Part shown: piece after piece, positions 27,453-35,759 of the stretch
Position numbering within the stretch: the first letter of the stretch is position 1
Layout of the letters: each line of letters opens with the position of its first letter
DNA from: Paenimyroides tangerinum
GTDB taxonomy: Bacteria > Bacteroidota > Bacteroidia > Flavobacteriales > Flavobacteriaceae
Reading direction: 5' to 3'
Length of the DNA: 64,000 nt
NCBI RefSeq assembly: GCF_003865405.1
Contig: NZ_RQVQ01000003.1
Span: 1 to 64,000 of the forward strand
The notes under the pieces: generated by a model
What the model was told of the DNA's origin: nothing
The model's database searches: none
Seen by the model: only the letters and a program-made list of their open reading frames with translations
Position numbers and translations under genes: made by a program

Positions 27453-28409
27453 TTACTTTTTTAAAGCTAAATCCAGTTCCTTTCTAAAAACCTCGGGTTG
27501 GTCGATCCAAATATTATGACCTGCGGATTTTATTAATTTAAAATGAATATTCTTGAAATCTTTAATGAGTTCCTGATGAATAGTGCCGTTAAAATCAAGA
27601 AAATCGTAATCTCCAAAAATAATGGTAGTTTTAGTATTATCATGAAGCTGTTTTCGGTAATCATATTTCCAATTCACGGTTTCTACCATTACAGATGCGT
27701 CTGCTTTGTAATAATGAAAACCGCCCCGCATCAATTGGTATCGGTCGATTTTATAAATATTAGACATTGCAAAAGCCATTCGGTTAAAATCCGTTCTTTC
27801 TCTGTCACTCGAAAATTTTCCGTTTAATTCTTTATATCGTTTGTAAATCGGTAAATCTTTAATTTCTTGTCTGGTACTCAGAAATTTAACCTGCTCGTTG
27901 GAACGTTTTGAAAAAACACTTCCTATACTATCGGATTTTGAAAGAATAGCCCCAATTAAAACAAGATTTGAAACCTTTTCCGGATGTTGGTTGAGGTATT
28001 CCATCGCAACCAATGTTCCCATAGAATGAGCCATTATTTTAACTTTTTGAGTTCCAAGTTGTTTGATGAGTAAATCTAAATCACCAACATTTTTCTGGAA
28101 GGTGAGTTTCTCTTTTGGTGCGGGAGAAAGTAGAGATCCTCTTTGATCATACAATACAAAATGATATTTTTTTTCTAATCCTTTGATGGCATCAAGCATA
28201 TAATCGTGATTAGCACCAAATCCACCATGCACAACTATTACCGTATCTTTTCCGGTTCCTAATTCCCGAACGTAAATATCCTGATTATAAACATCGAGAC
28301 TGTCCGGTGTTCTTAAATACCATTCATGATAATCTTTACTTTGTCCGAAAGATGTATTAAACAATCCGATAAAGCAAAGAAATATAATGCTCAATAGTCG
28401 TGTGGTCAT
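27453..28409 (-). CDS. Secreted alpha/beta hydrolase
   Basis: This encodes 318 aa with a signal peptide (residues 1-22, ending TSFGQ). The hydrolase fold is complete: oxyanion 'VVHGGFGANHD', nucleophile elbow 'AHSMGTLVA' with the catalytic serine, acid region 'IIFGDYDFLDFNG', and histidine in 'SAGHNIWIDQP'. Proline iminopeptidases and related periplasmic esterases look like this, but the substrate is unknown. It is transcribed alone, with a possible -7 element (TATTTTTG, 28463-28456, minus strand) upstream. Confidence 0.85.
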   Translation of the reverse strand: MTTRLLSIIFLCFIGLFNTSFGQSKDYHEWYLRTPDSLDVYNQDIYVRELGTGKDTVIVVHGGFGANHDYMLDAIKGLEKKYHFVLYDQRGSLLSPAPKEKLTFQKNVGDLDLLIKQLGTQKVKIMAHSMGTLVAMEYLNQHPEKVSNLVLIGAILSKSDSIGSVFSKRSNEQVKFLSTRQEIKDLPIYKRYKELNGKFSSDRERTDFNRMAFAMSNIYKIDRYQLMRGGFHYYKADASVMVETVNWKYDYRKQLHDNTKTTIIFGDYDFLDFNGTIHQELIKDFKNIHFKLIKSAGHNIWIDQPEVFRKELDLALKK

Positions 28410-28582
28410 TTTATGTAAGATTTTAAATTTCCAAATGTTGATAGGGTTTAAGGCACAAAAATAAAAATTCTTTGTATTTTCATACTGTTGAAAAGGAATT
28501 ATTTAGCTTAAAAGTTTATTGATGTTTTCTTTATAGAAAGACTAATCGATTTTTTAAAAAATCATTTCCTATTCTAAAACTT

Positions 28583-28616
28583 AGTCTTGTTACAGTCTGA
28601 ATACTGTAACAGGACT
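28583..28616. other. Long perfect hairpin between histidine kinase and hydrolase genes
   Basis: A 14-bp stem with one G-T pair (core TGTTACAGT / ACTGTAACA) encloses a 6-nt loop. No clear T-run follows on either strand, so it is a weak terminator candidate for the kinase operon or a protein-binding site. The rest of the 28410-28867 gap holds the 28793-28823 copy of the AGCGACGTTC repeat and no gene. Confidence 0.5.
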
Positions 28617-28792
28617 TCATGATTTTCACTATTCATAAGCCACCTTGATTATTTTTTGAGAAACTTTATTGAATGTGTTTAATACGCAATTTATCCAAGT
28701 TTCTATGTTCATTAATCTAAAGGCATTTGCTACAATAAAATTGCGAAATAAATTTTTCTTTGACAAGCGTTCATAGAAAACCTAACGTTAAT

Positions 28793-28823
28793 AGCGACGT
28801 TCTTTTGCTTCTTTTCTTTGGTC
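28793..28823. repeat. Dispersed intergenic repeat, second copy
   Basis: AGCGACGTTCTTTTGCTT followed by CTTTTCTTTGGTC matches 27298-27325 apart from a short insertion. It lies directly downstream of the kinase gene stop at 28868. Confidence 0.55.
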
Positions 28824-28867
28824 CGTTACTTATATAAGAAAAAGACAGAACATTTAATTTAACTCCA

Positions 28868-29596
28868 TTATTTTACCAAACTATTTTGTGGTAATTTTAT
28901 TTTTATTTTAGGATTGTTTAAGCTGTATTCAATTTCCGCATTTAGGAGCTTCTTATTTTCTTTTATGTTTGTAAGCCCAAAACTTTTATGATAATCGTTA
29001 TTTGAAGGAATAAAACTTACACCGTTATGAAAGATTGAAATTTGTTCGTTATTAATTTTGATTTCTACATCGGATGCTTGGCTGTATTTCATTATATTAT
29101 TCAAAATTTCTTGCATTATTCTGAATAATAAAAAGTTTGCTTCTTGTTTTAATTGTACAATTTGACCTCTTTTTTTGAAGTTAACAGTTGAACTTTGATT
29201 TAACACCTCAATCAATTCTTCCACTTGGCAGTCTGCATCAATATCTATCGTTTCTTGTAACTTTATCATCTTATTTAAATATCTAATGTCAGTTAAAGCT
29301 TTGCCAAGTAGCAAAATGATATTATCTTTTGTTTTTGGATTTACAGCATTTGTATCTAAAGACTTTACATTCATCTTTGCTAAACTTATCATTTGAGAGA
29401 TATTATCGTGCAATTCTGATGAAATGAGATTTATAAGTTGCGTTCTTTCTTTTATTTTTATTTTTTCTATGCTTTTTTTGAAAGCTTTATCTTTTCGTTT
29501 GTCATAATATAGTTTTAGTTCTCGTAATGTTACTAAAATAAGGACAACATTGAGAACCAAAACCAGAATAATAACAATTGGCAGTATGAAACTCAT
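28868..29596 (-). CDS. Sensor histidine kinase (NarX/LytS-like, HisKA_3 type)
   Basis: This encodes 242 aa: one N-terminal membrane helix (residues 3-23), a short helical linker, the phospho-acceptor motif 'SSELHDNISQMISL' with H63, and a HATPase_c domain ('EILNNIMKYSQASDVEI' N-box, 'FGLTNIKE' G-box). There is no periplasmic sensing domain, so a partner may do the sensing. Its start overlaps the stop of the 36-aa membrane ORF (ATGA), and the response regulator gene precedes that ORF. The three form one operon. Confidence 0.9.
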   Translation of the reverse strand: MSFILPIVIILVLVLNVVLILVTLRELKLYYDKRKDKAFKKSIEKIKIKERTQLINLISSELHDNISQMISLAKMNVKSLDTNAVNPKTKDNIILLLGKALTDIRYLNKMIKLQETIDIDADCQVEELIEVLNQSSTVNFKKRGQIVQLKQEANFLLFRIMQEILNNIMKYSQASDVEIKINNEQISIFHNGVSFIPSNNDYHKSFGLTNIKENKKLLNAEIEYSLNNPKIKIKLPQNSLVK

Positions 29597-29703
29597 ATTT
29601 TAATAGGTTCATTAATATATAATTTAGCAACGTTAATAAAAATGGAAACTAGCAAAAATAAGTTTATTGATGCAAGGCATAATGTAATAATAATCGGTGT
29701 CAT
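29593..29703 (-). CDS. Small single-pass membrane protein (36 aa) between response regulator and kinase
   Basis: This ORF is too short for standard calling. It starts with ATG at 29703, 5 nt after the response regulator stop, and its TGA overlaps the kinase ATG as ATGA. The product begins MTPIIITLCLASINLF, continues with a hydrophobic helix to about residue 24, and ends in a short polar tail (KLYINEPIKI). The tight fit on both sides argues for real translation and coupling. A small regulator or sensor subunit of the one-helix kinase is a fair guess; a leader only for translational coupling is the alternative. Confidence 0.55.
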   Translation of the reverse strand: MTPIIITLCLASINLFLLVSIFINVAKLYINEPIKI

Positions 29704-29708
29704 ATTTT

Positions 29709-30341
29709 TTAAATTTTAATAATTCCTAATTTTATAGCCAAAAGAACAAGTGATGCCCTATTGTTAACATCAAATTTGTTAAATAAGCTATCTCTGTATC
29801 CTTCTATGCTTCTTTGTGTTTTATTTAATTTTTGAGCTATTTGACTGTAAGTCAAGTCTTCTCCACATATTTTGAGGAATATTTTTTCATTTTCCGTAAT
29901 GTTTGGAAGTTTTATAAAACTCGTTTCGACAAGTTTTTGTAATCTTTTGGAGAAAATGTTATTGTAGAAATAAGAATTTTTATCAATTGCCATTAAAGCA
30001 GATTTCAATTCTTTTGGATGACAGTCTTTTAACAAATATCCATTTACGCCTAATTTTATCATTTTGATTAAAAAGTACTCTTCATCGTAAGTAGTTAAAA
30101 TAAGTATTTTTATTTTTGGAAAATTAGTCCTTAAATAATTTACTAATTGAAAACCATCCATTTCAGGCATTTTTATATCGACAATACATACTTCGGGTAA
30201 GAATTCTGTTTGGTTACATTTTTCAATAAAATCTTTACCATTTTCAGCTTCAATCACAAAATCAAAATTTCCGAAATTTGAGATTATTTCAATAAGTCCT
30301 TTCCTCACAATATTATGATCTTCTATAATGGCAAGTCTCAT
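29709..30341 (-). CDS. NarL/LuxR-family response regulator
   Basis: This encodes 210 aa. It has a receiver domain with the acidic pair 'IIEDHN', phospho-acceptor D55 in 'VCIVDIKMPEMDG', 'LILTTYD' and lysine in 'GYLLKDCHP'. The C-terminal LuxR helix-turn-helix is 'TYSQIAQKLNKTQRSIEGYRDSLFNKF'. It is the first gene of a three-gene two-component operon. A -7 element (TATCTTTG, plus-strand 30370-30377 read on minus) lies about 30 bp upstream. The target genes are unknown. Confidence 0.9.
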   Translation of the reverse strand: MRLAIIEDHNIVRKGLIEIISNFGNFDFVIEAENGKDFIEKCNQTEFLPEVCIVDIKMPEMDGFQLVNYLRTNFPKIKILILTTYDEEYFLIKMIKLGVNGYLLKDCHPKELKSALMAIDKNSYFYNNIFSKRLQKLVETSFIKLPNITENEKIFLKICGEDLTYSQIAQKLNKTQRSIEGYRDSLFNKFDVNNRASLVLLAIKLGIIKI

Positions 30342-30369
30342 TCTATATTTTTTTAATAATCACATTTTA

Positions 30370-30377
30370 CAAAGATA
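30370..30377 (-). promoter_or_regulatory. -7 promoter element for the two-component operon
   Basis: TATCTTTG on the minus strand matches TAnnTTTG and sits 29-36 bp before the response regulator start. Confidence 0.5.
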
Positions 30378-30459
30378 GCTATTCATTCAAAAGATAACTA
30401 CAGGTAAAAAACTGGGAAATTTCAGTTTATAAGGTGGGATTTTATTTTTTTAATCAAGC

Positions 30460-30467
30460 TATGTTTG
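30460..30467 (+). promoter_or_regulatory. -7 promoter element for the 188-aa gene
   Basis: TATGTTTG matches TAnnTTTG. A start of transcription near 30474 would exclude the upstream ATG at 30465 and supports translation from 30507. Confidence 0.5.
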
Positions 30468-30506
30468 CATTATAAAATTATTAATAATCTTTTAAATGTA
30501 AAAATT

Positions 30507-31073
30507 ATGACTACAAATTATGGTCAAGTTAGACCCTTAACAGCAGAAGAAAAGAGAGAATTTGCTCCAATTATCTCCGACTTTGAGACAACGTCAGGAG
30601 CAAAATTAACTCAAGAGAGTGTTGCAACAATGCCAGATATTGAAACTGGAAAAATTGTTGGTTATCATTTGCTTAATAAAAATGCTGATTCTTCAAAATC
30701 GGATAATTTGGTTTCAGCTCTATTAATTGTTGACAGGAGTGGTGATAGACCAAGAGCAACAATTTTAGGTACTCACATCGGTTCAAGTGATAATAATATC
30801 GATTCAATTTCTCTTAAAACAAAAAATTTGGATATTATAAATGAGTCAAATGAAATTCATCCAATAAAATATCCTACCGAACCCCCAACACAAAATGAAG
30901 AGCCAGAGTATCAAACTATGATTGCTACTCCTTCTATATCTAATTTGTCATACAAAGACGGACGCATAACTGGATCAATAGATGTTACAGTTGGCGGAAT
31001 ATTTTCTTGGGATGTAATTGGTTTTGAAATTGACATTAATAATCGTACGTTTGACTGGTGGTGGATTGATTAA
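30507..31073 (+). CDS. Hypothetical protein
   Basis: This encodes 188 aa, started at 30507 (ATG after AAAATT; see the promoter). There is no signal peptide or membrane helix. A charged N-terminal half precedes a proline-rich linker ('YPTEPPTQNEEPEY'), then a beta-rich C-terminus ending 'NNRTFDWWWID'. I recognise no family. It is divergent from the two-component operon and only 10 nt upstream of a small membrane-protein gene, so the two may be co-transcribed. Confidence 0.6.
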   Translation: MTTNYGQVRPLTAEEKREFAPIISDFETTSGAKLTQESVATMPDIETGKIVGYHLLNKNADSSKSDNLVSALLIVDRSGDRPRATILGTHIGSSDNNIDSISLKTKNLDIINESNEIHPIKYPTEPPTQNEEPEYQTMIATPSISNLSYKDGRITGSIDVTVGGIFSWDVIGFEIDINNRTFDWWWID

Positions 31074-31083
31074 AAACAATATT

Positions 31084-31269
31084 ATGGGAAATAAAAATGT
31101 ATTATTAGTTTTAGGGTTATTGTCTTTATTTTTCTCGATTTATGGTGGTTATTTAAAAACCAACAAATTAGAAAACGGAAATTTGTTTTTAATAATTGCT
31201 GTCTTTATAACTCCTCTGTTTCTAACAAGTTTATTGCTATATATCAGGAATTTAAGAAAAAGAAAGTAG
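31084..31269 (+). CDS. Small two-helix membrane protein
   Basis: This encodes 61 aa from the ATG at 31084 (the longer frame from 31018 runs inside the upstream gene). Two hydrophobic helices (residues 6-23 and 34-54) flank a short polar loop, with a basic tail 'RNLRKRK'. It is followed by a good terminator. Function unknown. Confidence 0.55.
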   Translation: MGNKNVLLVLGLLSLFFSIYGGYLKTNKLENGNLFLIIAVFITPLFLTSLLLYIRNLRKRK

Positions 31270-31297
31270 AAAAACTTTATAAAGACAAAAATTTTCA

Positions 31298-31326
31298 AGA
31301 GTTGTCGGATTGGCAACTCTTTTTTT
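31298..31326 (+). terminator. Terminator after the 61-aa membrane protein gene
   Basis: The stem AGAGTTG / CAACTCT is followed directly by a T-tract (TCTTTTTTTT). Beyond it, to 31607, there is only the repeat copy at 31434-31502. Confidence 0.75.
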
Positions 31327-31433
31327 GCATTCTAGAAATGCACAATTCCAAAGGCTAATTGAAGATGTTGTGTCAAAAAGAACTATTAAACAACTGATAT
31401 TTAGACATAACCATAAAAATATTTCCAAAACAA

Positions 31434-31502
31434 AAAAAGGGATACCGAATATTCCACGAAGAAAACTCGCAACCTGTTTGGTAAAATGTAAGGAAAGGGA
31501 AT
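31434..31502. repeat. Dispersed intergenic repeat, second copy of the GGGATACCGAATAT unit
   Basis: It matches about 27358-27428, sharing GGGATACCGAATAT, CGCAACCTGTTTGGTAA and TGTAAGGAAAGG at the same spacing to within a base. It sits downstream of the ThiF gene stop. Confidence 0.6.
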
Positions 31503-31607
31503 TTGTGGAGCGGTGCATTTTGACAAAGGGGTTGCACCTATTTAAACCGCAAAAATGCGTTTCCGACCGTAGAGAGGAATTGCATTTTTGCCGCCCGATT
31601 TTTCGGG

Positions 31608-32414
31608 TCAGGCGACTTTTATGGGGTGGGTTCGGAAATCTTTCAGATTGTGAAAAAATCCTTTGTATTCGGTCATTCCCCTGCGAAATAAGTTCCACAG
31701 CAAAGAACAACCCATTTGGGTCAATGATGAATTGATAAACAAGTCCTGGTGTTCCAATGCTTCGGCAAGTGAGCAACTTGGCGTGTTGTCTTCTTGTTCG
31801 GATTGCTTCAGCAATTCGCCAAATTCATCGGTAACAAATGGCAGGCTTGCCACCGTATGGTATTTCTCTGAATTGGGTTGTTTTATCTCTCCGATAGTAG
31901 ATAGTAGCACTTGTCCTGTGTGTTGGCTGTTGCCAAAATCCAACCAATATTTCGGCTCATCTTGGTAGTGTCTGCGGTAGCTAATTTCTTTAAGAATTTC
32001 AGCAACGCCAAACCTCGCCTGTACATTATCCACACAAGTAATGGTAATGATTGCCCTTGCTTCTTCGGGAAATCTGCCGAACTTATCCTTTTCAAATTTT
32101 ACTGTTTTGGCTTTCCAATTTGTACCTGCCCAACGGTTGCAACGATTGATTAAAGCAACGGATTTGTATAATCCTGTTTCACTTTCTGCAAAACGCTGTC
32201 TGCCCAAATTGGCACTCGTGATAACGTCATCATCCCAAAGGCGGACTTGCAACCCTGCATGTCCTAATGCTATCAAACTTTCGTTTATTTCCATTAAGGC
32301 GGTCAATACTTTTGAGCCTGTACCACCTGCTCCGATAAGGTTTACCGAAATCGGGTTGGTCGGGTTAAGTAAATAATTGTCCGTAAAATGGACTGCTGTT
32401 TTTGTCGTTTCCAT
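31608..32414 (-). CDS. PRTRC system ThiF-family protein
   Basis: This encodes 268 aa. It is a ThiF/MoeB-type Rossmann fold with 'NLIGAGGTGSKVLTAL' near residue 25 for nucleotide binding and 'VRLWDDDVITSANLGRQRF', the adenylation-site region. It is the E1-like component of the ParB-Related, ThiF-Related Cassette (PRTRC) found on mobile elements; its substrate is unknown. Its start overlaps the stop of the PRTRC B gene by one base. Last gene of the cassette operon. Confidence 0.85.
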   Translation of the reverse strand: METTKTAVHFTDNYLLNPTNPISVNLIGAGGTGSKVLTALMEINESLIALGHAGLQVRLWDDDVITSANLGRQRFAESETGLYKSVALINRCNRWAGTNWKAKTVKFEKDKFGRFPEEARAIITITCVDNVQARFGVAEILKEISYRRHYQDEPKYWLDFGNSQHTGQVLLSTIGEIKQPNSEKYHTVASLPFVTDEFGELLKQSEQEDNTPSCSLAEALEHQDLFINSSLTQMGCSLLWNLFRRGMTEYKGFFHNLKDFRTHPIKVA

Positions 32415-33136
32415 TACAATAGGTGTTTAAGGGTTTTGTTATTCGTTTTCAATACCTCTGTAGGAAAGGGTTTATCTGTATTGATAAGGCTTTTCCAAAG
32501 GCTTACAATGTTCTTTTTTGTCAAGTTTGCACTCAATGAATGACTGAAATAGCTGTTGAAAAAATAGTCTTCCCACGCCTGTATAAATTCCTCAACCGAA
32601 GCGGAATTTTTAATATCCACGCTTACCGTACCCATACATACATTGCCTTTTTCATAGATGTTAAAGAAAGGTGCATAATGCAATGGCGTTTTCTCGGTGG
32701 GTCTTCTGTCATTTGCCAAAGCAAATACTGTAAGACTGCTTTTGCTCGCTAACCAAAGCATTGGCGGTACTTGTGCCATTCCGTTGGGTATTCCCAAACT
32801 GTCCACAAAGTACAGTTGTCTTTGTTGTGCTTTGGTGTACCATAATACCGTACCTTTTTCCGCATTGGGGTTGATGTGTAAAACATTGGTCGGTAAAATT
32901 CCCTTTGGCTTTAAAAAGGCTTGGTTCTTTTCATCATCGGTCTGTAAGGACTTTGCCAACACATTGGCTTCCCTTACGGTCAATGGGTGGGCGTTGATAG
33001 GATTGCCGTTCTTGTCCATATCAAAATGCTCCACATAAGTTGCGGTATCTGTTCCTTTGGTTTCGTAGAAAACCAAAGCGGATTTTGGATAATACAATGT
33101 TCCAAAATTCTCGGTTATATCGTTTATGGTGTTCAT
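32414..33136 (-). CDS. PRTRC system protein B
   Basis: This encodes 240 aa. The sequence pattern ('NTINDITENFGTLYYPKSALVFYE', 'VYWYTKAQQRQLYF'-like core, 'TPLHYAPFFNIYEKGNVCMGT') and its place between the ThiF gene and the 388-aa gene fit PRTRC protein B. The molecular role is not known. It overlaps both neighbours by 1-4 bases, so translation is coupled along the operon. Confidence 0.75.
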   Translation of the reverse strand: MNTINDITENFGTLYYPKSALVFYETKGTDTATYVEHFDMDKNGNPINAHPLTVREANVLAKSLQTDDEKNQAFLKPKGILPTNVLHINPNAEKGTVLWYTKAQQRQLYFVDSLGIPNGMAQVPPMLWLASKSSLTVFALANDRRPTEKTPLHYAPFFNIYEKGNVCMGTVSVDIKNSASVEEFIQAWEDYFFNSYFSHSLSANLTKKNIVSLWKSLINTDKPFPTEVLKTNNKTLKHLL

Positions 33137-34299
33137 TGCCTTGTTGTTTTATAGTTATATAGTAGACTACACAAGTCGTCCAATACAGCAAAAAGACGGT
33201 TTTCAAAATCAAGGCTTTCCTGTGTTACTTTACTTCCGTCAAAGGATTTACTGATACTTGGTTCTTCCATTATTCCGTATTCGTTAAACTCATTATTGAT
33301 GCTGTCTGAAAGGTTTTCATACAACCAACCTTTGGTGTCTGCAATAAATGAAATGTACTTTTCCATTCCGATTGCTTCATTGTCGCAATCATCGTCATAA
33401 GGGTCTTGTTCGGGTAATGGTGCGTTTCTGAAAATACTTGCTTTGGGATATTCCGAATAAAGGGCAAAGGCGTTACAAGCCAACTGCCAACATTCTATTT
33501 CAAACACATCACGGCTTACAAAACTGCTTAAACGCTTTTCAAACATTTCTAAATTGATGCGGTTAAATAGTCTTTGTTCTATACAATCGCCTATCAATTC
33601 CGCTTTGGCAAATTCTCGCTTATAGTATTGGGTTTCTTCCGTTTCATCGTCCTGTTCTACCCAATCTTTGTGCATTTCATACAACCAATACAAATAAGTG
33701 TTTTCTTGTCTGTAATACGGAATGTCGGCTATATGGTACAGATAACTGCAAACCGAAACAAGCAACTGTGCCGACTTTTTCCGTTTCGGGTCTTTGAGCA
33801 TTTTAAAGAGTGGCACAATAGGAATGTAATACAAGGTTGTGCCTGTGTCGTACCGTTCCTCACTTTTCAAAAACGCTTTCTTGCTGTCCTGTACCAAACG
33901 TAAACTATCCCAATTGATATGGGTACGTTTTAGTTTGGTTTCCATATCCCACATAGCCAATTTTATATTGTTGGGAAATTCAAAATCTTGTGTCTGCATT
34001 GGCTCAATGCTGTAATGCTCGGCAAGTTTGGAAAGGGACTTGTAAAAATCCCTCTCCGTTTTCTGACAAGCCTGTACGGATGGTGCTGTTTTCAGTTTAG
34101 GCAGAAACGTAAACTTTAGAATACCATTGGTAGCATTGCTATCGGTACGGATTTCTGCTTGTCTTTCCGCACTTGGTTTGCATCCTTTGGTCTTTGTAGC
34201 CAATTGGCGAACTCGCCCAACTGTCGGTGCAATTGCCGTTGCCGTTTCTGTTCGGGTATTGTGATAGTTCCCGATATGATGTTGCGTTGCATAATTCAT
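33133..34299 (-). CDS. PRTRC-cassette protein in the F position, function unknown
   Basis: This encodes 388 aa. The N-terminal 70 residues are basic and disordered-looking; the rest is helical and acidic with several tryptophans ('LYWLYEMHKDWVEQDDE', 'FIADTKGWLYENLSD'). No catalytic motif is seen. In PRTRC clusters a protein called F lies between C and B, and this gene has that place and a compatible length. I could not confirm the family from sequence alone. Confidence 0.6.
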   Translation of the reverse strand: MNYATQHHIGNYHNTRTETATAIAPTVGRVRQLATKTKGCKPSAERQAEIRTDSNATNGILKFTFLPKLKTAPSVQACQKTERDFYKSLSKLAEHYSIEPMQTQDFEFPNNIKLAMWDMETKLKRTHINWDSLRLVQDSKKAFLKSEERYDTGTTLYYIPIVPLFKMLKDPKRKKSAQLLVSVCSYLYHIADIPYYRQENTYLYWLYEMHKDWVEQDDETEETQYYKREFAKAELIGDCIEQRLFNRINLEMFEKRLSSFVSRDVFEIECWQLACNAFALYSEYPKASIFRNAPLPEQDPYDDDCDNEAIGMEKYISFIADTKGWLYENLSDSINNEFNEYGIMEEPSISKSFDGSKVTQESLDFENRLFAVLDDLCSLLYNYKTTRQ

Positions 34300-34316
34300 C
34301 GTTTTACATATTTTGT

Positions 34317-34535
34317 TTAACCCTTTGTTCCCATTACGCTCTCAAATTTGTACTCTACTGCATCATCTTTTATCTGCGGTGCAGATGCTTTTGCCGTTGT
34401 TAAAATGGGGTACATATTGGCGTAAAAATTCATTACGGCTTCCACACTCCAACGTGGTTCGGGGTCGGTCAGTCTGATGTCCTGTCCTTTATCTTTGAGT
34501 ATAAACACTCGTTCTAATTGCGTTGCTAATAACAT
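34317..34535 (-). CDS. PRTRC system protein C
   Basis: This encodes 72 aa from the ATG at 34535. The longer frame to 34595 overlaps the E gene and adds an arginine-rich stretch, so it is rejected. The core 'ATQLERVFILKDKGQDIRL', 'EPRWSVEAVMNFYANMYPIL' and 'FESVMGTKG' is the PRTRC C pattern. It is related to short viral/plasmid-type proteins of unknown role and always accompanies E. Confidence 0.8.
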   Translation of the reverse strand: MLLATQLERVFILKDKGQDIRLTDPEPRWSVEAVMNFYANMYPILTTAKASAPQIKDDAVEYKFESVMGTKG

Positions 34536-34561
34536 AAATTCTAATTTTTGGATTAATACTT

Positions 34562-35188
34562 TTATTCTTCTTCGTCTGTTTCGTAAAATTGGCAATTGCC
34601 TGTTTCATCAATCGGGCAATCGGCTGTGGTTTCTTCCTCCTGGCTCGGTTCGGGTTGTGGTTCTTCCGCTTCTCCGAATAGACTTGGTGTAGCGAATTTT
34701 GCAGACAATGCTGTTTTGCGTCTGCGTATCTCGTCCGCTTTTTCGGGGAACTCGGTTATATCGGGAACTTTCATCCACGCTTCACGGAATTTGCCCTCTT
34801 TTTCGAGTTCGTCAGCCTTTGCCATTCCGTCTTTAAATTTCTTGTCTTTGGCTTCTTTTTCCTTTTTGGCTTTCTCGGTTTTTTCTTTCTCCATTGCCGA
34901 TTGCTTTTTGACTTCTTCCATTTGTTTTAGGAATTTTTCCATATCCACCATTACACCCGAAACGGTTTGAATAGGTGCTTTTATCTGCTCAAAAAATCCC
35001 TCGTCAAATTCCTGTGGAGTGGCGTTAAATGTCAATGGGGGAATAAGGTTTTTGGCGTTATCTCCGCACTGTTCGTTGTTAAGCAGAACCGATACAATTA
35101 GGTTATTTTCTGCTCCTTTGGAAATGTTCAGTTGCAATACTCCTGTAAAGTCCAAAGCTTGTATCTGATTGAAAAAATTGATATTCAT
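34562..35188 (-). CDS. PRTRC system protein E
   Basis: This encodes 208 aa. The N-terminal 95 residues ('MNINFFNQIQALDFTGVLQ', 'LPPLTFNATPQEFDEGFF'-type) form the conserved beta domain; residues 95-150 are a lysine/glutamate coiled coil; the tail is acidic with a CxxxETGxCxxYE pattern that resembles the zinc-binding tails of other E proteins. Its position directly upstream of C supports the call. Function unknown. Confidence 0.8.
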   Translation of the reverse strand: MNINFFNQIQALDFTGVLQLNISKGAENNLIVSVLLNNEQCGDNAKNLIPPLTFNATPQEFDEGFFEQIKAPIQTVSGVMVDMEKFLKQMEEVKKQSAMEKEKTEKAKKEKEAKDKKFKDGMAKADELEKEGKFREAWMKVPDITEFPEKADEIRRRKTALSAKFATPSLFGEAEEPQPEPSQEEETTADCPIDETGNCQFYETDEEE

Positions 35189-35200
35189 CGTTCTGAAATT

Positions 35201-35395
35201 TTAATTGTTATCTGTTCGTTTTTTGATTGCCGTCAGTTTCTCGTGTATGTCCGTCCAATAGGCTTTTTGTTTTTTGTCGAACTCTGAAAAACTTTTGTCT
35301 TCGTGGCTGTATCCTGTGTTCCTTTTAGCTATTTTGATAGCTTCCTTTAGGTTGGTTATTTCTATTTCGCAACCGTTCAAATCTGTTACTTTCAT
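35201..35395 (-). CDS. Small hypothetical protein of the PRTRC operon
   Basis: This encodes 64 aa, soluble and charged ('ITNLKEAIKIAKRN', 'KKQKAYWTDIHEKLTAIKKR'). It is 12 nt upstream of the E gene in the same operon. No known motif; small accessory proteins of this kind are common in these cassettes. Confidence 0.65.
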   Translation of the reverse strand: MKVTDLNGCEIEITNLKEAIKIAKRNTGYSHEDKSFSEFDKKQKAYWTDIHEKLTAIKKRTDNN

Positions 35396-35409
35396 TACTG
35401 TTCTAATTG

Positions 35410-35748
35410 TTACTTACTGATTTCTGCTATCTGGTCAATCCTGCCGTAAACAATGGTTTTAAGGCTTGTCTTGTCGGGGGCGTTGTATTCTGCCCAATTG
35501 CCGTACTGCTTTACCACATAGGTTTTTAATACATCTTCAAACCCGAAGCAATAACCCTGCAAGGGAACGGCTCGTTTGAAGAAAGCATTTCGGTTTACGG
35601 CTTCTGCAAGCCAATTCTTTTCGGCTCGGTTCATCTTTTCACCCTTGTTGAGTTTTTCCCTTAACAGATAGACTTTTGCGTTTTGCAGGGTTTTCAGTTC
35701 GGGTACATCGTGGCGGACAAACTTTGTGGCTATTATTTTTGTTTCCAT
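35410..35748 (-). CDS. Hypothetical protein of the PRTRC operon
   Basis: This encodes 112 aa, basic and mainly helical, with no signal peptide. 'MNRAEKNWLAEAVNRNAFFKRAVPLQG' and 'WAEYNAPDKTSLKTIVYGR' are its clearest segments. It is 14 nt from the next gene. It resembles element-borne small proteins of Bacteroidota, but I cannot name a family. Confidence 0.65.
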   Translation of the reverse strand: METKIIATKFVRHDVPELKTLQNAKVYLLREKLNKGEKMNRAEKNWLAEAVNRNAFFKRAVPLQGYCFGFEDVLKTYVVKQYGNWAEYNAPDKTSLKTIVYGRIDQIAEISK

Positions 35749-35759
35749 TGTGTCTGCAT

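Noticed and set aside
31252-31776. Open frames on both strands over the end of the ThiF gene
   Set aside because: They overlap the ThiF gene's coding end and a repeat, have no homology-like motifs and no start context.
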